Source: Bacillota bacterium
Lineage (GTDB): Bacteria; Bacillota; TC1
Direction of reading: 5' to 3'
Length of the DNA: 64,000 bases
Assembly: GCA_028683955.1 (NCBI GenBank)
Contig: JAQUGR010000005.1
Span: forward strand, 1 to 64,000
The notes beneath the pieces are model-generated. The model saw only the letters and a list, made by a program, of their open reading frames with translations. It was not told where the DNA came from and made no database searches. The translations under genes and the position numbers were made by a program. This document shows, in pieces, positions 1 through 12,466 of the stretch. Each line of letters begins with the position of its first letter. Within the stretch, counting starts at the first letter, position 1.

Positions 1-199
1 GTGCTGTATTGATTGTTATGCCTCTTTCTCTTTCTTCTGGGGCATTATCAATTTGATCGTAAGCTTTGGCTACTGCTCCACCAACTGTTGACAATGTATA
101 TGTAATTGCCGCTGTTAGTGTAGTCTTACCATGGTCTACGTGTCCTATTGTTCCTATGTTTACGTGTGGTTTATTTCTCTCGAATTTAGCTTTTCCCAT
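1..199 (-). CDS. tuf: Elongation factor Tu, N-terminal part (runs off left edge)
   Basis: EF-Tu delivers aminoacyl-tRNA to the ribosome as a GTP complex. Reading leftwards from the ATG at 199, the protein begins [20 protein letters not shown] and continues with the P-loop [11 protein letters not shown] and the switch region [11 protein letters not shown], all diagnostic of EF-Tu. About 66 residues are inside the window and the rest lies beyond position 1. An AGGAGG ribosome binding site lies 7 bases before the start. It follows fusA by only 16 bases and is the last visible gene of the str operon (L7Ae-like, rpsL, rpsG, fusA, tuf). Confidence 0.97.
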   Translation of the reverse strand, partial: MGKAKFERNKPHVNIGTIGHVDHGKTTLTAAITYTLSTVGGAVAKAYDQIDNAPEERERGITINTA

Positions 200-215
200 T
201 TCTTATTCCTCCTAT

Positions 216-2294
216 TTAACCTTGTCTTTTGGTTATAATTTCTTCAGAAATACTCTTAGGCACTTCTGTGTAATGATCGAATTGCATTGTATATTGACCT
301 CTTCCTTGCGTTCTAGAACGTAAGTCAGTAGAATATCCAAACATTTCTGCTAAAGGCACAAAACCTCTAATAGCTGTAGCTTTTCCTGGTCTAGGATCCA
401 TACCTTCGATTCTACCTCTTCTTGAGTTAATATCTCCAATAACATCTCCCATATAATCTTCAGGAATCAAGACTTCAACTTTCATAACAGGCTCCACAAT
501 TGCAGCTCCCGCTTTTTTAGCTCCATCTTTAAAAGCCATACTTCCAGCAATTTTGAAGGCCATCTCAGATGAGTCAACATCATGATATGATCCATCAACA
601 AGAACAATTTTAACGTCCATAACTGGATATCCAGCTAAAACTCCATTTAACATTGCTTCTTGTATACCAGCATCTACTGCAGGTATATATTCTTTAGGAA
701 TAGCTCCACCTGTAATTTTGTTTTCAAATACATAACCAGTTCCTCTTTCGAGCGGTTGTATTTCAATAACAACATGACCATATTGTCCTTTACCACCTGA
801 TTGACGAGCATATTTACACTCAGCACGGTGTGATTTAGTAATAGTCTCTTTATAGGCAACTTGAGGTTTACCAACAAGAGCATCAACTTTGAATTCCCTT
901 AGAAGACGGTCAACGATAATTTCAAGGTGTAATTCACCCATTCCAGAAATAATTGTTTGACTTGTTTCTTCGTCAGTGTGAACTCTAAATGTAGGATCTT
1001 CTTCAGATAATTTTTGAAGAGCCATACCCATTTTTTCTTGGTCTTGCTTTGTTTTAGGTTCAATAGCAACATCAATAACTGGATCTGGGAATTCCATTGA
1101 TTCAAGGACGATAGGATTTTTCTCATCGCACAATGTATCTCCAGTAGATGTATCTTTAAAGCCTACCGCAGCGGCAATATCACCAGTTCTAACTTCTTTT
1201 ATCTCTTCACGTGAATTAGCATGCATTTGTAGAATACGTCCCAATCTTTCTCTTTTACCCTTTACAGAGTTAAAGATATATGAGCCGGCTTCAGCAACAC
1301 CTGAATAAGTACGGAAGAAAGTAAGCTTACCAACAAATGGATCAGCCATTATTTTAAATGCTAATGCAGAAAATGGTTCCCCATCGTCAGCTTTTCTAAC
1401 TTCAACTTCTCCTGAGTCTGGATTAACCCCTTCAATAGGAGGTACGTCCAAAGGAGATGGTAATAAAGCAACAATTGCATCAAGCAATGGTTGTACACCT
1501 TTATTTTTAAATGATGATCCACATACAACAGGGATAATAGTAACGGCTAGCGTTCCTTTTCTTAAGCCTAACTTGATTTCATCAACTGTTAGCTCTTCCC
1601 CTTCTAAATATTTCATCATTAATTCTTCATCGTTTTCAGCAGCTGCTTCAACTAGTTTTTCTCTGTATTCTGCAGCTTGCTCTTTCATTTCATCAGGAAT
1701 TTCGCTTGAGCTTGATGTTTGACCAAGATCATCTGTATAGATGATAGCTTTGTTTTCAATCAAATCAATAATACCCTTGAAATTTTCTTCAGAACCAATT
1801 GGTAATTGTAAAGCAATAGGATTAGACCCTAGTCTTGTTCTAATCATATCCAATCCATTAAAGAAGTTTGCACCAGTTCTGTCCATTTTATTTATATATG
1901 CTATTCTAGGAACACCATACTTGTCCGCTTGTCTCCAAACTGTTTCAGATTGAGGTTCAACCCCAGCAACTGAACAGAATACAGCTACAGCTCCATCAAG
2001 TACACGAAGAGATCTTTCAACTTCCATTGTAAAGTCCACGTGCCCTGGTGTGTCTATTATGTTAATTTTATGGTTATCCCATTTTGCTGTTGTAGCAGCA
2101 GAAGTAATTGTAATACCTCTTTCTTGCTCTTGAACCATCCAGTCCATAGTGGCTGCGCCATCATGAACTTCTCCAATTTTATGCACACGTCCTGTGTAAA
2201 AGAGGATTCTTTCTGTAGTTGTAGTTTTACCAGCATCAATATGGGCCATAATGCCAATATTTCTAGTACTCTCTAAACTATTTTCTCTTGCCAT
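216..2294 (-). CDS. fusA: Elongation factor G
   Basis: This is the translocase GTPase EF-G, 692 residues, the usual length. The G domain shows the P-loop [13 protein letters not shown] near residue 17, the switch RGITITSAA near 59, DTPGH near 82 and NKMDRTG near 136. Domains II to V follow, including GMGELHLEI and the C-terminal [14 protein letters not shown]. It lies in the str operon between rpsG (15 bases upstream) and tuf. A second, divergent EF-G-like gene lies at the other end of this window, so this operon copy is the one expected to be the canonical factor. Confidence 0.98.
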   Translation of the reverse strand: MARENSLESTRNIGIMAHIDAGKTTTTERILFYTGRVHKIGEVHDGAATMDWMVQEQERGITITSAATTAKWDNHKINIIDTPGHVDFTMEVERSLRVLDGAVAVFCSVAGVEPQSETVWRQADKYGVPRIAYINKMDRTGANFFNGLDMIRTRLGSNPIALQLPIGSEENFKGIIDLIENKAIIYTDDLGQTSSSSEIPDEMKEQAAEYREKLVEAAAENDEELMMKYLEGEELTVDEIKLGLRKGTLAVTIIPVVCGSSFKNKGVQPLLDAIVALLPSPLDVPPIEGVNPDSGEVEVRKADDGEPFSALAFKIMADPFVGKLTFFRTYSGVAEAGSYIFNSVKGKRERLGRILQMHANSREEIKEVRTGDIAAAVGFKDTSTGDTLCDEKNPIVLESMEFPDPVIDVAIEPKTKQDQEKMGMALQKLSEEDPTFRVHTDEETSQTIISGMGELHLEIIVDRLLREFKVDALVGKPQVAYKETITKSHRAECKYARQSGGKGQYGHVVIEIQPLERGTGYVFENKITGGAIPKEYIPAVDAGIQEAMLNGVLAGYPVMDVKIVLVDGSYHDVDSSEMAFKIAGSMAFKDGAKKAGAAIVEPVMKVEVLIPEDYMGDVIGDINSRRGRIEGMDPRPGKATAIRGFVPLAEMFGYSTDLRSRTQGRGQYTMQFDHYTEVPKSISEEIITKRQG

Positions 2295-2309
2295 TACTTC
2301 CCCTTCCTT

Positions 2310-2780
<471 letters not shown>

Positions 2781-2798
2781 TTATATTTCACCTCTTTA

Positions 2799-3173
2799 CT
2801 ATTTCTTTGGTCTTTTCGCTCCATATTTAGAACGTGATTGGTTTCTGTTAGCCACTCCAGTTGAATCTAGAGCACCTCTTACGATGTGATAACGTACACC
2901 TGGAAGGTCTTTAACTCTTCCACCTCTGATTAATACCATTGAGTGTTCTTGTAAAGAATGACCAATACCCGGTATGTAAGCAGTTACTTCAATTTGGTTT
3001 GTCAAACGAACTCTTGCCACTTTACGTAATGCAGAGTTTGGTTTCTTTGGTGTAGCAGTATATACTCTAGTGCAAACGCCTCTTTTTTGTGGGCATTCTT
3101 TTAATGCTGGGGCAGTTGATTTTTTAGCACTAACGCTTCTGCCGTTTTTTAATATTTGGTTAATTGTAGGCAT
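2799..3173 (-). CDS. rpsL: 30S ribosomal protein S12
   Basis: S12 lies at the decoding centre. It has 124 residues, begins [12 protein letters not shown] and contains the conserved [17 protein letters not shown] and the loop [20 protein letters not shown]-type segments in which streptomycin-resistance residues occur. An AGGAGGTGT ribosome binding site precedes the ATG. It lies between the L7Ae-like gene and rpsG in the str operon. The Lys in TPKKPNS is the wild-type, streptomycin-sensitive-type residue. Confidence 0.98.
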   Translation of the reverse strand: MPTINQILKNGRSVSAKKSTAPALKECPQKRGVCTRVYTATPKKPNSALRKVARVRLTNQIEVTAYIPGIGHSLQEHSMVLIRGGRVKDLPGVRYHIVRGALDSTGVANRNQSRSKYGAKRPKK

Positions 3174-3185
3174 ATGACACCTCCT

Positions 3186-3443
3186 TTATTTTTCTTCTTT
3201 TAAAACACCTGCTATTGCAGTGTCTACTTCAATTTCACAAGCAGCTCCAAGCTTTTTCATCGATTCCACATAATATATTGGAATGTTTCGCTCTTTTGCT
3301 GCTGCTATGACGGGTTTTATCAATCTATGTTCAGCATCCATAGCTATAAAAATTCCGACAAGTTGGCCCTTTTCAAGAGCCTTGTTAGTTTGTTTGGTAC
3401 CGACAGTCCGTCTTTTAGCTTCCTTTATAATATCTAAAGACAT
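3186..3443 (-). CDS. rplGB: L7Ae-family ribosomal-associated protein (YbxF type)
   Basis: This 85-residue protein belongs to the L7Ae/L30e/S12e family that binds kink-turn RNA. Family marks are TKQTNKALEKGQLVGIFIAMDA in the N-terminal half and the AAKERNIPIYYVESMKKLG stretch, followed by an AxAGVLK tail. In Bacillus the equivalent gene (ybxF) occupies exactly this place, between rpoC and rpsL, and its product binds k-turns and associates with the ribosome. It is the first gene of the str operon here, immediately behind a consensus promoter at 3477-3505. Confidence 0.92.
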   Translation of the reverse strand: MSLDIIKEAKRRTVGTKQTNKALEKGQLVGIFIAMDAEHRLIKPVIAAAKERNIPIYYVESMKKLGAACEIEVDTAIAGVLKEEK

Positions 3444-3476
3444 ACTTCACCCCTCACATCTAATCATAGCCTTATT

Positions 3477-3505
3477 ATTTTATCATTTTATTATATTGAT
3501 GTCAA
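3477..3505 (-). promoter_or_regulatory. Sigma-A promoter of the str operon
   Basis: On the minus strand TTGACA (3500-3505) and TAAAAT (3477-3482) are separated by exactly 17 bases. The site is 34 bases upstream of the L7Ae-like start codon and directly follows the rpoC terminator, so rpoBC and the str genes can be transcribed independently. Confidence 0.85.
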
Positions 3506-3511
3506 TAATTT

Positions 3512-3553
3512 AAAAATTAAAATAGGCTTGCTCACCTTTTAGGAGAACAAGCC
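3512..3553 (-). terminator. Rho-independent terminator after rpoC
   Basis: The arms 3524-3536 and 3542-3553 form a 12-bp stem with two mismatches and a 5-base loop. On the minus strand it is followed by a T-rich tail. It lies 14 bases after the rpoC stop codon. Confidence 0.8.
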
Positions 3554-3566
3554 CATAAAATCTTTT

Positions 3567-6500
3567 TTATTCCGCTTCTATAATTGGATCTTCTAGTAAT
3601 TCTTCAACTGGTACATTAGTCTGATCACCAATCTTCTTAACTTCTAAAAGATTGTATTTAACAAAGCCTGTTCCTGTTGGGATTAATTTACCAATCTGAA
3701 CATTTTCTTTCAAACCTACAAGTCTGTCATACTTACCTTTAATAGCAGCATCTGTCAGAACTTTTGTTGTTTCCTGGAAGGAAGCAGCAGACAAGAATGA
3801 TTCTGTAGCGAGTGAAGCTTGTGTAATACCAAGTAATATTGGATTTACTTCTGCTTTTGCATTTACATCTTCATTATTTTCTTCTAATGCGAAAATATCA
3901 ATCATTGTAGATTCTAGCAGATTTGTATCTCCACTATTTTTAACTCTGTATTTCTTAAGCATTTGTCTGATAATAATTTCAATATGTTTGTCATTAATAT
4001 CAACACCCTGAGTTCTATAAACTTTTTGAACTTCTCTAAGAATATAGTTTTGAACAGCTTTTATGCCTCTAAAGTCAAGTAACACATGTGGATCTAAAGG
4101 ACCATCAGTCATTAAATCACCTTTTTGAACAATATCGCCATTTTCAACTCTCATCTTAGCTGTATTAGCTACCTGTATATCAGAAGTGGTATCTTCATTT
4201 GATATTTTTATCAAAATCTTACCTTTACCGTACTCAATACTGATTACTCCACTAATAGGTGCAAGTTCTCCTTTACCTTTAGGTTTTCTAGCTTCGAATA
4301 GTTCTTCAATTCTAGGAAGACCTTGTGTAATATCATCTCCTGCAACACCACCTGTGTGGAACGTTCTCATTGTAAGTTGTGTGCCAGGTTCACCGATTGA
4401 TTGGGCTGCAATTGTACCAACTGCTTCACCTTTTTCAACTGCGCCACCTGTTGCAAGGTTTCTACCATAACATTTAGCGCAAATACCTTGTCTAGTCTTA
4501 CAATTGAAAGCTGATCTGATTTTAACAACTTTAATACCAGCAGTTACAACTTCTTCAGCTTTATCTTCATCAATGAATTCCCCTATGCCTACAATTACTT
4601 CTCCAGTTTCTGGATGAACAATATTATCAGCAGCATATCTTCCTGTAATTCTTTCTTTTAGAGGTTCAATTACACGAGTTCCTTCTATGATTGATTCAAC
4701 TTCAAAGCCATCTGTATCACCACAATCATCTTCACGAATAATCACATCTTGTGAAACATCAACTAATCTTCTTGTTAAATATCCAGAGTCAGCAGTTCTT
4801 AGTGCTGTATCAGCCAATCCTTTTCTAGCTCCATGAGTTGATAAGAAGTACTCTAACACTGTCAAACCTTCTCTAAAGTTAGCTTTAATTGGCAGGTCAA
4901 CAATTTTACCAGATGGGTCTGTCATTAGTCCCCTCATACCAGCAAGTTGTCTGATTTGTTGTAAGTTACCCCTGGCTCCTGATGTCGCCATCATGAATAT
5001 AGGGTTGAATTCATCCAAGTTATTCATCATGGCTTTGGTTACATCATTTGTAGCCGTACTCCATAAAGAAACAACTTTTTCATGTCTTTCTTCAACTGTA
5101 CAAAAACCTGACTTATATAGATTTTCAATTTTTTCTACTTCAGCATCAGCTGCATCTAAAATGCCTTGTTTTGCTTCAGGTATATTTATATCTGACACGG
5201 CTACTGTTAGACCTGCTTTTGTTGAATACTTATAACCAAGTCTTTTTACTCCATCAAGAAGATTTGCTGTTCTTTGGCTTCCAAGTTTTCTATGACAGTC
5301 ATAAACCATCAAAGCAAGTTTTTTCTTATCCATAGTTTCATTATAGTAGCCTAATTCTTCAGGAATAGGAATTTCTTTGTTAAAAATCAATCTTCCTAAA
5401 GTCGTATCTAAAATTTTACCATTATCTCTTACCTTAACTCTCGCATGTAAGGTTACCACTTCATGTTCATAAGCCATCATAGCTTCGTCATAACTGGCAA
5501 AAATCATACCTTCACCTTTAGCACCTGGTTTTTCGATAGTCAAATAATATGAACCTAAAACCATATCCTGTGTAGGAGTCGCTACAGGGAATCCATCCTT
5601 TGGATTCAAGATATTGTGAACGCTCATCATCAATAAGCGAGCTTCCGCTTGAGCTTCTATTGATAATGGTACGTGTACAGCCATCTGGTCACCATCAAAG
5701 TCAGCGTTGTATGCTGTACATACTAGAGGATGAAGCTTAATTGCTTTGCCATCAACCAACATAGGTTCAAAAGCTTGTATACCTAATCTGTGAAGTGTTG
5801 GGGCTCTGTTTAGAAGAACTGGATGATCTCTAACAACATCCTCTAATATATCCCAAACTCTTTCATCTTCTCTTTCAACCAATTTCTTGGCTTGTTTGAT
5901 ATTTAAGGCATATGCTTTTTCAACTAAACACTTCATAACAAAAGGCTTGAATAATTCTAAAGCCATTTTTCTTGGAAGTCCACATTGATGCATTTCTAAT
6001 TCTGGACCAACAACAATAACTGAACGCCCTGAATAGTCTACACGTTTACCTAATAGGTTTTGACGGAAACGGCCTTGTTTACCTTTTAGCATATCGCTTA
6101 AAGATTTTAAAGGTCTATTTCCTGATCCTGAAACAGGTCTGCCTCTTCTACCATTGTCGATTAATGCGTCAACAGCTTCTTGTAACATCCTTTTTTCATT
6201 TTTAATTATTATTTCAGGAGCAATTAACTGAATTAATTTTTTCAAACGATTATTTCTGTTAATTACTCTTCTATATAAATCATTTAAATCTGAAGTTGCA
6301 AATCTTCCACCATCTAATTGAACCATCGGTCTAAGTTCTGGTGGTATTACTGGAAGTACATCAAGTATCATCCACTCAGGTTTATTACCTGATTTTCTGA
6401 AATCTTCTACCACTTCTAGGCGTCTCAAGAGTTTCATTTTCTTTTGTCCTGAAGCAACTAAAAGTTCTTCTTTTAATTGAGTAGATAATTCAACTATATC

Positions 6501-7097
6501 AATTTGCTGTAATAAGGTTTTAATTGCTTGTGCACCCATATCAGCAGTAAAGTCATAGCCAAATTTGTCTCTGTTTTCTCTAAATTCTGAATCACTAAGT
6601 ATTTGTTTTCTAGTTAAAGGTGTATCGCCTTCATCAGTAACAATATAGCTTGAAAAATATAGAACTTTTTCAATATTCTTTGGTGAAAGGTCTAATAAAA
6701 GACCCATTCTACTAGGAATACCTTTAAAGTACCAGATACTTGAAACTGGTGCAGCAAATTCAATATGACCCATTCTCTCTCTACGTACCTTTGATTTTGT
6801 TATTTCAACTCCACAACGGTCGCAGATTATACCTTCATATTTAACTTTTTTATATTTACCACAGTGACACTCCCAATCCTTTGTAGGACCGAAGATTTTC
6901 TCACAGAAAAGACCATCTTTTTCAGGTTTTAATGTTCTATAGTTAATAGTTTCTGGTTTTCTTACCTCACCAAAAGACCATTCTCTAATTTTTTCTGGAG
7001 AGGCTAAGCTGATTCTAATTGCATCAAAATCACTTGAATCCAAAGCTTTTTCATTGTTTTTACCAAGCTTTTTTATTCCTTCATTTTCTATACTCAT
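3567..7097 (-). CDS. rpoC: DNA-directed RNA polymerase subunit beta'
   Basis: This is the beta' subunit, 1176 residues. It has the N-terminal zinc site (Cys residues of [10 protein letters not shown] and ICDRCGVEI), the rudder/clamp segment [14 protein letters not shown], the catalytic [12 protein letters not shown] triad of aspartates, the bridge-helix/trigger-loop region [20 protein letters not shown] and [20 protein letters not shown], and the second zinc site ending [10 protein letters not shown]. Length is normal for Firmicutes, with no large inserted domains. It follows rpoB by 13 bases and ends in a hairpin terminator. Confidence 0.98.
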   Translation of the reverse strand: MSIENEGIKKLGKNNEKALDSSDFDAIRISLASPEKIREWSFGEVRKPETINYRTLKPEKDGLFCEKIFGPTKDWECHCGKYKKVKYEGIICDRCGVEITKSKVRRERMGHIEFAAPVSSIWYFKGIPSRMGLLLDLSPKNIEKVLYFSSYIVTDEGDTPLTRKQILSDSEFRENRDKFGYDFTADMGAQAIKTLLQQIDIVELSTQLKEELLVASGQKKMKLLRRLEVVEDFRKSGNKPEWMILDVLPVIPPELRPMVQLDGGRFATSDLNDLYRRVINRNNRLKKLIQLIAPEIIIKNEKRMLQEAVDALIDNGRRGRPVSGSGNRPLKSLSDMLKGKQGRFRQNLLGKRVDYSGRSVIVVGPELEMHQCGLPRKMALELFKPFVMKCLVEKAYALNIKQAKKLVEREDERVWDILEDVVRDHPVLLNRAPTLHRLGIQAFEPMLVDGKAIKLHPLVCTAYNADFDGDQMAVHVPLSIEAQAEARLLMMSVHNILNPKDGFPVATPTQDMVLGSYYLTIEKPGAKGEGMIFASYDEAMMAYEHEVVTLHARVKVRDNGKILDTTLGRLIFNKEIPIPEELGYYNETMDKKKLALMVYDCHRKLGSQRTANLLDGVKRLGYKYSTKAGLTVAVSDINIPEAKQGILDAADAEVEKIENLYKSGFCTVEERHEKVVSLWSTATNDVTKAMMNNLDEFNPIFMMATSGARGNLQQIRQLAGMRGLMTDPSGKIVDLPIKANFREGLTVLEYFLSTHGARKGLADTALRTADSGYLTRRLVDVSQDVIIREDDCGDTDGFEVESIIEGTRVIEPLKERITGRYAADNIVHPETGEVIVGIGEFIDEDKAEEVVTAGIKVVKIRSAFNCKTRQGICAKCYGRNLATGGAVEKGEAVGTIAAQSIGEPGTQLTMRTFHTGGVAGDDITQGLPRIEELFEARKPKGKGELAPISGVISIEYGKGKILIKISNEDTTSDIQVANTAKMRVENGDIVQKGDLMTDGPLDPHVLLDFRGIKAVQNYILREVQKVYRTQGVDINDKHIEIIIRQMLKKYRVKNSGDTNLLESTMIDIFALEENNEDVNAKAEVNPILLGITQASLATESFLSAASFQETTKVLTDAAIKGKYDRLVGLKENVQIGKLIPTGTGFVKYNLLEVKKIGDQTNVPVEELLEDPIIEAE

Positions 7098-7110
7098 AAC
7101 CTGCTCCCCT

Positions 7111-10100
7111 CTATTCTTCTTCTAACTCTAGACCTGAATTATCGTCAACTAGTCCAAAATCGATATCATCGTCTTCTTCACTAGTTTCATGCAAGCCAGC
7201 TTCAGCTAAATCAGCATCGTCTAAAATTAGTTCTTCTACTAAATCAGCAGAGATATCATCATCACTTGTACCAAATACATCAGCAGTCATCTCTTTATTT
7301 AAAACTTGAACATCAAGTCCTAAGCTTTGTAGTTCTTTAATCAAAACTTTAAAAGATTCCGGCACTCCAGGATCAGGAATATTTTCTCCTTTGACAATTG
7401 CTTCATATGTTTTAACTCGTCCAACAATGTCGTCAGATTTAATTGTTAAGATTTCTTGTAATGTATGGGCTGCACCATATGCTTCAAGTGCCCAAACCTC
7501 CATCTCACCAAAACGTTGTCCACCAAATTGTGCTTTACCACCAAGTGGTTGTTGAGTTACAAGTGAGTAAGGTCCAGTTGATCTTGCATGCATTTTATCA
7601 TCAACCAAATGGTGAAGTTTCAACATGTATACATAACCAACAGTTACTTGATTATCAAATGGTAATCCTGTTCTTCCATCATAAAGCACTGTTTTACCAG
7701 AAGTATCTAAGCCTACCTCTGTTAGCATTTCATGAATATCGCTTTCTGCCGCTCCATCAAATACTGATGTTGCAACTTTCACACCTTTTTTAGTAGCCGC
7801 CATACCTAAATGACACTCTAATACTTGACCGATGTTCATACGAGAAGGAACCCCTAATGGATTCAAGACTATTTGAACAGGTGTGCCATCTGGTAAATAT
7901 GGCATATCTTCTTTTGGCAGTATTCTGGAAATAACACCTTTGTTACCATGACGTCCGGCCATTTTATCTCCAACTGAAATTTTTCTTTTTTGAGCTATAT
8001 AAACATTTACAATTTTATTAACTCCAGGTGAAAGTGCATTATCTTTATCTTCTTTATTAAATATTTTAATATCGACAATAATACCACATTCTCCATGAGG
8101 AACTCGTAACGAATTGTCCTTAACATCTCTTGATTTCTCACCAAATATAGCTCTTAACAATCTTTCTTCAGAAGTCATTTCAGTTTCACCTTTAGGTGTA
8201 ACTTTTCCAACTAGAATATCTCCAGGATTAACTTCTGCGCCAATTCTGATAATACCATCTTCATCTAAATCATTTATTGCATCTTGGCCAACATTTGGAA
8301 TTTCTCTTGTGATTTCTTCAGCACCAAGTTTTGTATCTCTTGCTTCACAAGAATATTCTTCAATATGTATTGATGAGTAAACATCATCATGTATTAATTC
8401 TTCACTTATTAAAATAGCATCCTCGTAGTTATAACCTTCCCAAGTCATAAATGCAACAAGTACATTTCTTCCTAGAGCAAGTTCACCATTATCTACAGAA
8501 GGCCCATCAGCTAAAACTTCACCAGCTTTAATTTTGTCGCCTTTTTTAACTATAGGTTTCTGATTAATACAAGTTCCTTGGTTAGAACGCTTGAATTTTA
8601 TAACCTTATAGGAATCAAAGCCACCATCAGCTTTTTTAACCACTATTTCTTCGCTAGTTGAACTTTCAATAACACCATCATTATCTGCTAAAATACAAAC
8701 TCCAGTATCTTGAGCGGCTCTTTTTTCCATACCTGTACCAACAACTGGTGACTCAGTATAGACAAGCGGCACAGCTTGACGTTGCATGTTAGCACCCATC
8801 AAGGCTCTGTTAGCATCATCATGCTCCAAGAATGGTATCAATGCTGTCGCAATACTCCATACTTGTTTAGGTGATACGTCCATGTAGTCCACTTCACTAA
8901 TATCAACATACAAGAAATCCTTACCAAAACGAGCATCAACCTTTTTGTCAATAAAGTAACCTTTATCATCAATTGGCGAGTTCGCTTGTGCAACAATATA
9001 CTTCTCTTCTTCGTCTGCTGTTAAATATTCGATTTTAGTTGTAACCTTACCAGTTTTTTTATCAACTTTTCTGTAAGGTGTTTCTATAAAGCCAAATTCA
9101 TTAACTTTTCCGTAAACTCCTAATGCCCCGATCAAACCAATATTTGGTCCCTCAGGTGTTTCAATAGGACACATCCTGCCATAGTGGGAGTGATGTACGT
9201 CTCTAACTTCGAAGCCTGCTCTTTCTCTTGACAATCCGCCAGGTCCTAGAGCTGATAGTCTTCTTTTGTGAGTTAGTTCTGCTAATGGATTTGTTTGATC
9301 CATAAACTGAGACAGTTGGCTGGATCCAAAAAATTCTTTTACAGTAGCAATTACTGGTTTAATATTGATTAATTGACTTGCACTAATTCCTTCAATATCT
9401 TGTTGAGTCATTTTATCTTTTACAGATCTTTCCATTCTGGATAAACCTATTCTAAATTGATTTCTCAACAATTCACCTACTGAACGCAATCTTCTATTAC
9501 CCAAATGGTCAATATCATCAGTTGGGTTCTTTTGATCATCTTCAATAACATCCAAGAACTTTTTCATTGACCACACGATATCATCAATATCAAGCTGTCT
9601 GAAATATCTTTTCTTTTCTTCATCCTCTTTTGTTTTGAATAGAGGCACGTTATGTTTTAATTTTTTATTTATTTTATATCTTCCAACATTATCTAGATCA
9701 TATCTTTTAGGATCAAAGAACATGCTGTTAATAAGATTTTGTGAACTATCCACTGTTGGAGGTTCACCTGGTCTTAGTTTTTTGTAAATTTCAATTAAAG
9801 CAGCTTCTCTGGTTTCGATTTTATCTGCTTCTGTTGTCTTGTTCATTGCTTCGTTATTACCAAACAATGTATTGATTTGTTCTTTGTTTCCACAGCCTAA
9901 GGCCTGGAAGAAAGTACTGGCAGATACCTTTCTGGTTCTGTCAATTCTAACGAAAATCATTCCTTGGTTATCAGTCTCGAACTCTATCCAAGCTCCTCTG
10001 TTAGGTATGATAGTTGTTGTGTATTTAGCATCTCCATTCGGCTCAACTTCTTTACCGTAATAGACACCAGGTGATCTTACCAACTGGCTTACTACAACCC

Positions 10101-10491
10101 TTTCCGCTCCATTGATGATAAAGGTTCCTGTACCAGTCATTAAAGGAAAATTACCTAAGTAAACTTCATCTTCTTTAACTTCTCCAGTATCCTTGTTGAT
10201 GAGTCTTGTCATCACTCTTAGGGGAGCTTCATAGTTGACGTCTTTTTCTACAGCTTCTTGAACTGTGTACTTTGGGTCTCCGAATTTGTGTTCTAGAAAT
10301 TCTAAGACTAATCTTCCGCCAAAATCTTCTATTGGTGATATGTCCTGAAGAATAGATGAAATACCATCATAAAGAAACCACTCATATGATTTCTTTTGGA
10401 TTTCGATCAGATTTGGCATTTCTAAAATTTCATTAATTTTAGAAAAATTGACACGTTCTGCTTGTTTGTTCTTTTGTGGAGTATAAGCCAC
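7111..10491 (-). CDS. rpoB: DNA-directed RNA polymerase subunit beta
   Basis: This is the beta subunit. I place the start at the GTG at 10491 (1126 residues, [18 protein letters not shown]), because AGGAGGT lies 7 bases upstream; an upstream in-frame ATG at 10557 has no such signal. The rifampicin-binding region is present and wild-type-like ([26 protein letters not shown]). Further blocks include [17 protein letters not shown] and the C-terminal [25 protein letters not shown]-type region. The tail is very acidic. It is co-transcribed with rpoC and has its own promoter behind the rplL terminator. Confidence 0.98.
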   Translation of the reverse strand: MAYTPQKNKQAERVNFSKINEILEMPNLIEIQKKSYEWFLYDGISSILQDISPIEDFGGRLVLEFLEHKFGDPKYTVQEAVEKDVNYEAPLRVMTRLINKDTGEVKEDEVYLGNFPLMTGTGTFIINGAERVVVSQLVRSPGVYYGKEVEPNGDAKYTTTIIPNRGAWIEFETDNQGMIFVRIDRTRKVSASTFFQALGCGNKEQINTLFGNNEAMNKTTEADKIETREAALIEIYKKLRPGEPPTVDSSQNLINSMFFDPKRYDLDNVGRYKINKKLKHNVPLFKTKEDEEKKRYFRQLDIDDIVWSMKKFLDVIEDDQKNPTDDIDHLGNRRLRSVGELLRNQFRIGLSRMERSVKDKMTQQDIEGISASQLINIKPVIATVKEFFGSSQLSQFMDQTNPLAELTHKRRLSALGPGGLSRERAGFEVRDVHHSHYGRMCPIETPEGPNIGLIGALGVYGKVNEFGFIETPYRKVDKKTGKVTTKIEYLTADEEEKYIVAQANSPIDDKGYFIDKKVDARFGKDFLYVDISEVDYMDVSPKQVWSIATALIPFLEHDDANRALMGANMQRQAVPLVYTESPVVGTGMEKRAAQDTGVCILADNDGVIESSTSEEIVVKKADGGFDSYKVIKFKRSNQGTCINQKPIVKKGDKIKAGEVLADGPSVDNGELALGRNVLVAFMTWEGYNYEDAILISEELIHDDVYSSIHIEEYSCEARDTKLGAEEITREIPNVGQDAINDLDEDGIIRIGAEVNPGDILVGKVTPKGETEMTSEERLLRAIFGEKSRDVKDNSLRVPHGECGIIVDIKIFNKEDKDNALSPGVNKIVNVYIAQKRKISVGDKMAGRHGNKGVISRILPKEDMPYLPDGTPVQIVLNPLGVPSRMNIGQVLECHLGMAATKKGVKVATSVFDGAAESDIHEMLTEVGLDTSGKTVLYDGRTGLPFDNQVTVGYVYMLKLHHLVDDKMHARSTGPYSLVTQQPLGGKAQFGGQRFGEMEVWALEAYGAAHTLQEILTIKSDDIVGRVKTYEAIVKGENIPDPGVPESFKVLIKELQSLGLDVQVLNKEMTADVFGTSDDDISADLVEELILDDADLAEAGLHETSEEDDDIDFGLVDDNSGLELEEE

Positions 10492-10571
10492 GCTCGACAC
10501 CTCCTGGATTTCTATTATTTTGAAATAGTAAAAATGTAAATGAGAAAATTCACCCATTATTACATTTAATC

Positions 10572-10600
10572 ATTATACTGTTTATTTTTATCAAAGTCAA
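10572..10600 (-). promoter_or_regulatory. Promoter of rpoBC
   Basis: On the minus strand TTGACT (10595-10600) and a perfect TATAAT (10572-10577) are 17 bases apart. The site is downstream of the rplL terminator and about 80 bases before the rpoB start codon. Confidence 0.85.
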
Positions 10601-10610
10601 CAGTTATAGT

Positions 10611-10644
10611 AAAAAAAAGAACCTGTGTAGACACAGGTTCTTTA
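10611..10644 (-). terminator. Terminator after rplL
   Basis: A perfect 12 to 13-bp stem (10616-10628 with 10631-10643) with a tiny loop is followed on the minus strand by eight T. It begins about 13 bases after the rplL stop codon and separates rplJL from rpoBC. Confidence 0.9.
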
Positions 10645-10656
10645 AATAAAATCAAA

Positions 10657-11022
10657 TTACTTGATTTCTACTTTTGCGCCAGCAGCTTCTAATTTAGCTT
10701 TAACTTCTTCAGCTACATCTTTGCTTACTGCTTCTTTAACTTTTTGAGGTGCGCCTTCAACTAACTCTTTAGCTTCTTTTAGGCCAAGACCAGTTAGGTC
10801 TCTAACTACTTTAATAACACCAATTTTTGTTGGACCAACTTCAGCAAGAATTACATCAAATTCAGTTTTTTCTTCTTCTGGAGCTGCTGTTGCTGCTGCT
10901 GCTGCTGCTACTGGAGCTGCTGCTGTTACACCAAATACCTCTTCAAATGTTTTTACTAATTCGCTTAATTCTAAAACCGTCATTTCTTTAACGATATCGA
11001 TTACTTGTTCTACTTTACTCAT
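10657..11022 (-). CDS. rplL: 50S ribosomal protein L7/L12
   Basis: This is the flexible stalk protein that recruits translational GTPases, 121 residues. The N-terminal dimerization helix ([22 protein letters not shown]) is followed by an Ala-rich hinge ([18 protein letters not shown]). The C-terminal domain contains [21 protein letters not shown] and [14 protein letters not shown]. It is the second gene of the rplJL unit, 32 bases after rplJ, and is under control of the L10 leader. Confidence 0.98.
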   Translation of the reverse strand: MSKVEQVIDIVKEMTVLELSELVKTFEEVFGVTAAAPVAAAAAATAAPEEEKTEFDVILAEVGPTKIGVIKVVRDLTGLGLKEAKELVEGAPQKVKEAVSKDVAEEVKAKLEAAGAKVEIK

Positions 11023-11054
11023 TAATATATTCTCCTCTCTGTCCTTTAAATCTT

Positions 11055-11546
11055 TTACGCTTCTTCATTTTTTTCTCTTAGTACATCAACTGCTCCAATG
11101 AAATTCCTCATTGCAGTAACAAATACTCCAACTAACTGACTTAACAGAATGTCTTTTGAAGGTATGTTACCTAACGCTTCAAGTTGAGCTATGTCCATAA
11201 CTTTTCCTTCAAGCAATCCGCCTTTAACTTCTAAGTTTTTATGTTTTTTTAAGAATTCAAATATTATTTTTGCAGGAGCAATTGGATCAGCACTAAAGGC
11301 TACAGCTGTAGGACCCTTTAGAACATCATCAAAGCCTTCTATTCCAGAATCGGCACAAGCTCTTCTTATCAAATTATTTTTAAGAACTTTATACTCAACA
11401 CCTTCGCTTCTTAATTTGTTTCTTAATTCGGTTACCTCGTCTACTCTTAAACCTCTATAGTCAGTTACGACCATAGATGTGGAAGCGGCAATCTTTTCTT
11501 TTATTTCAGAAACCAATGCTTGTTTTGCAACTATTACTTGTTTCAA
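11055..11546 (-). CDS. rplJ: 50S ribosomal protein L10
   Basis: L10 is the base of the ribosomal stalk and the autogenous regulator of its operon, 163 residues. Typical blocks are [33 protein letters not shown] and [18 protein letters not shown]. The start codon is TTG at 11546, supported by GAGGAGG 7 bases upstream and by the canonical beginning [18 protein letters not shown]. The C-terminal helix that binds L7/L12 dimers follows residue 130. It is preceded by an L10 leader RNA. Confidence 0.97.
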   Translation of the reverse strand: MKQVIVAKQALVSEIKEKIAASTSMVVTDYRGLRVDEVTELRNKLRSEGVEYKVLKNNLIRRACADSGIEGFDDVLKGPTAVAFSADPIAPAKIIFEFLKKHKNLEVKGGLLEGKVMDIAQLEALGNIPSKDILLSQLVGVFVTAMRNFIGAVDVLREKNEEA

Positions 11547-11568
11547 TATTACACCTCCTCACTATATA

Positions 11569-11690
11569 AAAACCCTAGCTATAGACAGCTAGGGTTATAT
11601 GATATTACATCATTATTAACCTCGGTAGGAAATTAAGACTTAGCACCTACTGTCTACAGTATTCGTTATTTATTTTTCACTCCCATAATA
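11569..11690 (-). ncRNA. Ribosomal protein L10 leader (autoregulatory RNA)
   Basis: The untranslated region before rplJ contains the characteristic L10-leader segment, read leftwards as AGTAGGTGCTAAGTC then TTCCTACCGAGG. A strong 10-bp hairpin follows (11571-11580 with 11587-11596) ending in five T, which can act as the attenuator. In other Firmicutes L10-L12 complex binds this RNA. Family assignment is from recognised sequence and position; I could not run a covariance search. Confidence 0.85.
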
Positions 11691-11716
11691 CTAACATCAT
11701 AAGGAGAAATAGTCAA
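11688..11716 (-). promoter_or_regulatory. Promoter of the L10 leader / rplJL
   Basis: On the minus strand TTGACT (11711-11716) and TAGTAT (11688-11693) are 17 bases apart, placed just after the rplA stop codon and just before the L10 leader. Confidence 0.65.
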
Positions 11717-11722
11717 ATCAAT

Positions 11723-12418
11723 TTATTTGTTTACTTCAGCAACCGCTACTTTAATTCCAGGGCTCATTGTTGATTTAACAGTGATTGATTTAATATATTG
11801 TCCCTTTGCTGCTGATGGTCTTACTTTAACTACTGCGTTCATGAAAGTTCTGAAGTTATCTTCAAGTTTTTCAGGATCGAAGGAAGCTTTACCAAAACCG
11901 ATGTGTAAAATTCCACCTTTATCAACACGGAACTCAATTTTACCTGCTTTAATTTCATCAATTGCTTTTTTAACGTCCATTGTAACTGTTCCAGTTTTAG
12001 GATTTGGCATTAAACCTCTTGGTCCTAGGATTTTACCTAGTTTACCAACAATAGCCATAGTATCTGGTGTAGCAACAACTACATCGAAATCTACCCAACC
12101 ACCTTGTATTTTAGTTACATATTCATCTACTCCAGCATAATCAGCACCAGCGTCAAGAGCTTCTTTTTCTTTTTCACCCTTTGCGAATACTAATATTCTT
12201 TTGTTTTTACCAGTCCCATGTGGTAACACAACTGTATCACGAACTTGTTGATCAGCGTGTCTTGGATCTACTCCAAGTCTTACATGAGCTTCGATTGTTT
12301 CATCAAATTTAGCATTTGCTACTTCTTTAACTAAAGCCAATGCTTCTTTTACATCATAGAATTTGTCAGTTTCAATTTTCTTGACAGCATCTACAAATCT
12401 TTTTCCTTGTTTAGCCAT
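11723..12418 (-). CDS. rplA: 50S ribosomal protein L1
   Basis: L1 binds the mobile 23S rRNA stalk near the E site and represses its own operon in many bacteria. I use the ATG at 12418 (231 residues, [21 protein letters not shown]), which has GAGGAGG upstream; an upstream in-frame start at 12442 lacks one. Family blocks include [39 protein letters not shown] and the C-terminal STMSPGIKV. It lies directly downstream of rplK. Confidence 0.98.
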   Translation of the reverse strand: MAKQGKRFVDAVKKIETDKFYDVKEALALVKEVANAKFDETIEAHVRLGVDPRHADQQVRDTVVLPHGTGKNKRILVFAKGEKEKEALDAGADYAGVDEYVTKIQGGWVDFDVVVATPDTMAIVGKLGKILGPRGLMPNPKTGTVTMDVKKAIDEIKAGKIEFRVDKGGILHIGFGKASFDPEKLEDNFRTFMNAVVKVRPSAAKGQYIKSITVKSTMSPGIKVAVAEVNK

Positions 12419-12466
12419 TAATTTTACCTCCTCGTGGTACAAACGGACATGCCTCCCACTTAATAA

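Noticed and set aside
7443-8380. Rightward open frames antisense to rpoB
   Set aside because: They lie inside strongly conserved rpoB sequence and have composition expected of complementary frames.
11727-12140. Rightward 137-codon frame over rplA
   Set aside because: It is fully antisense to the ribosomal protein L1 gene and has no start signal.
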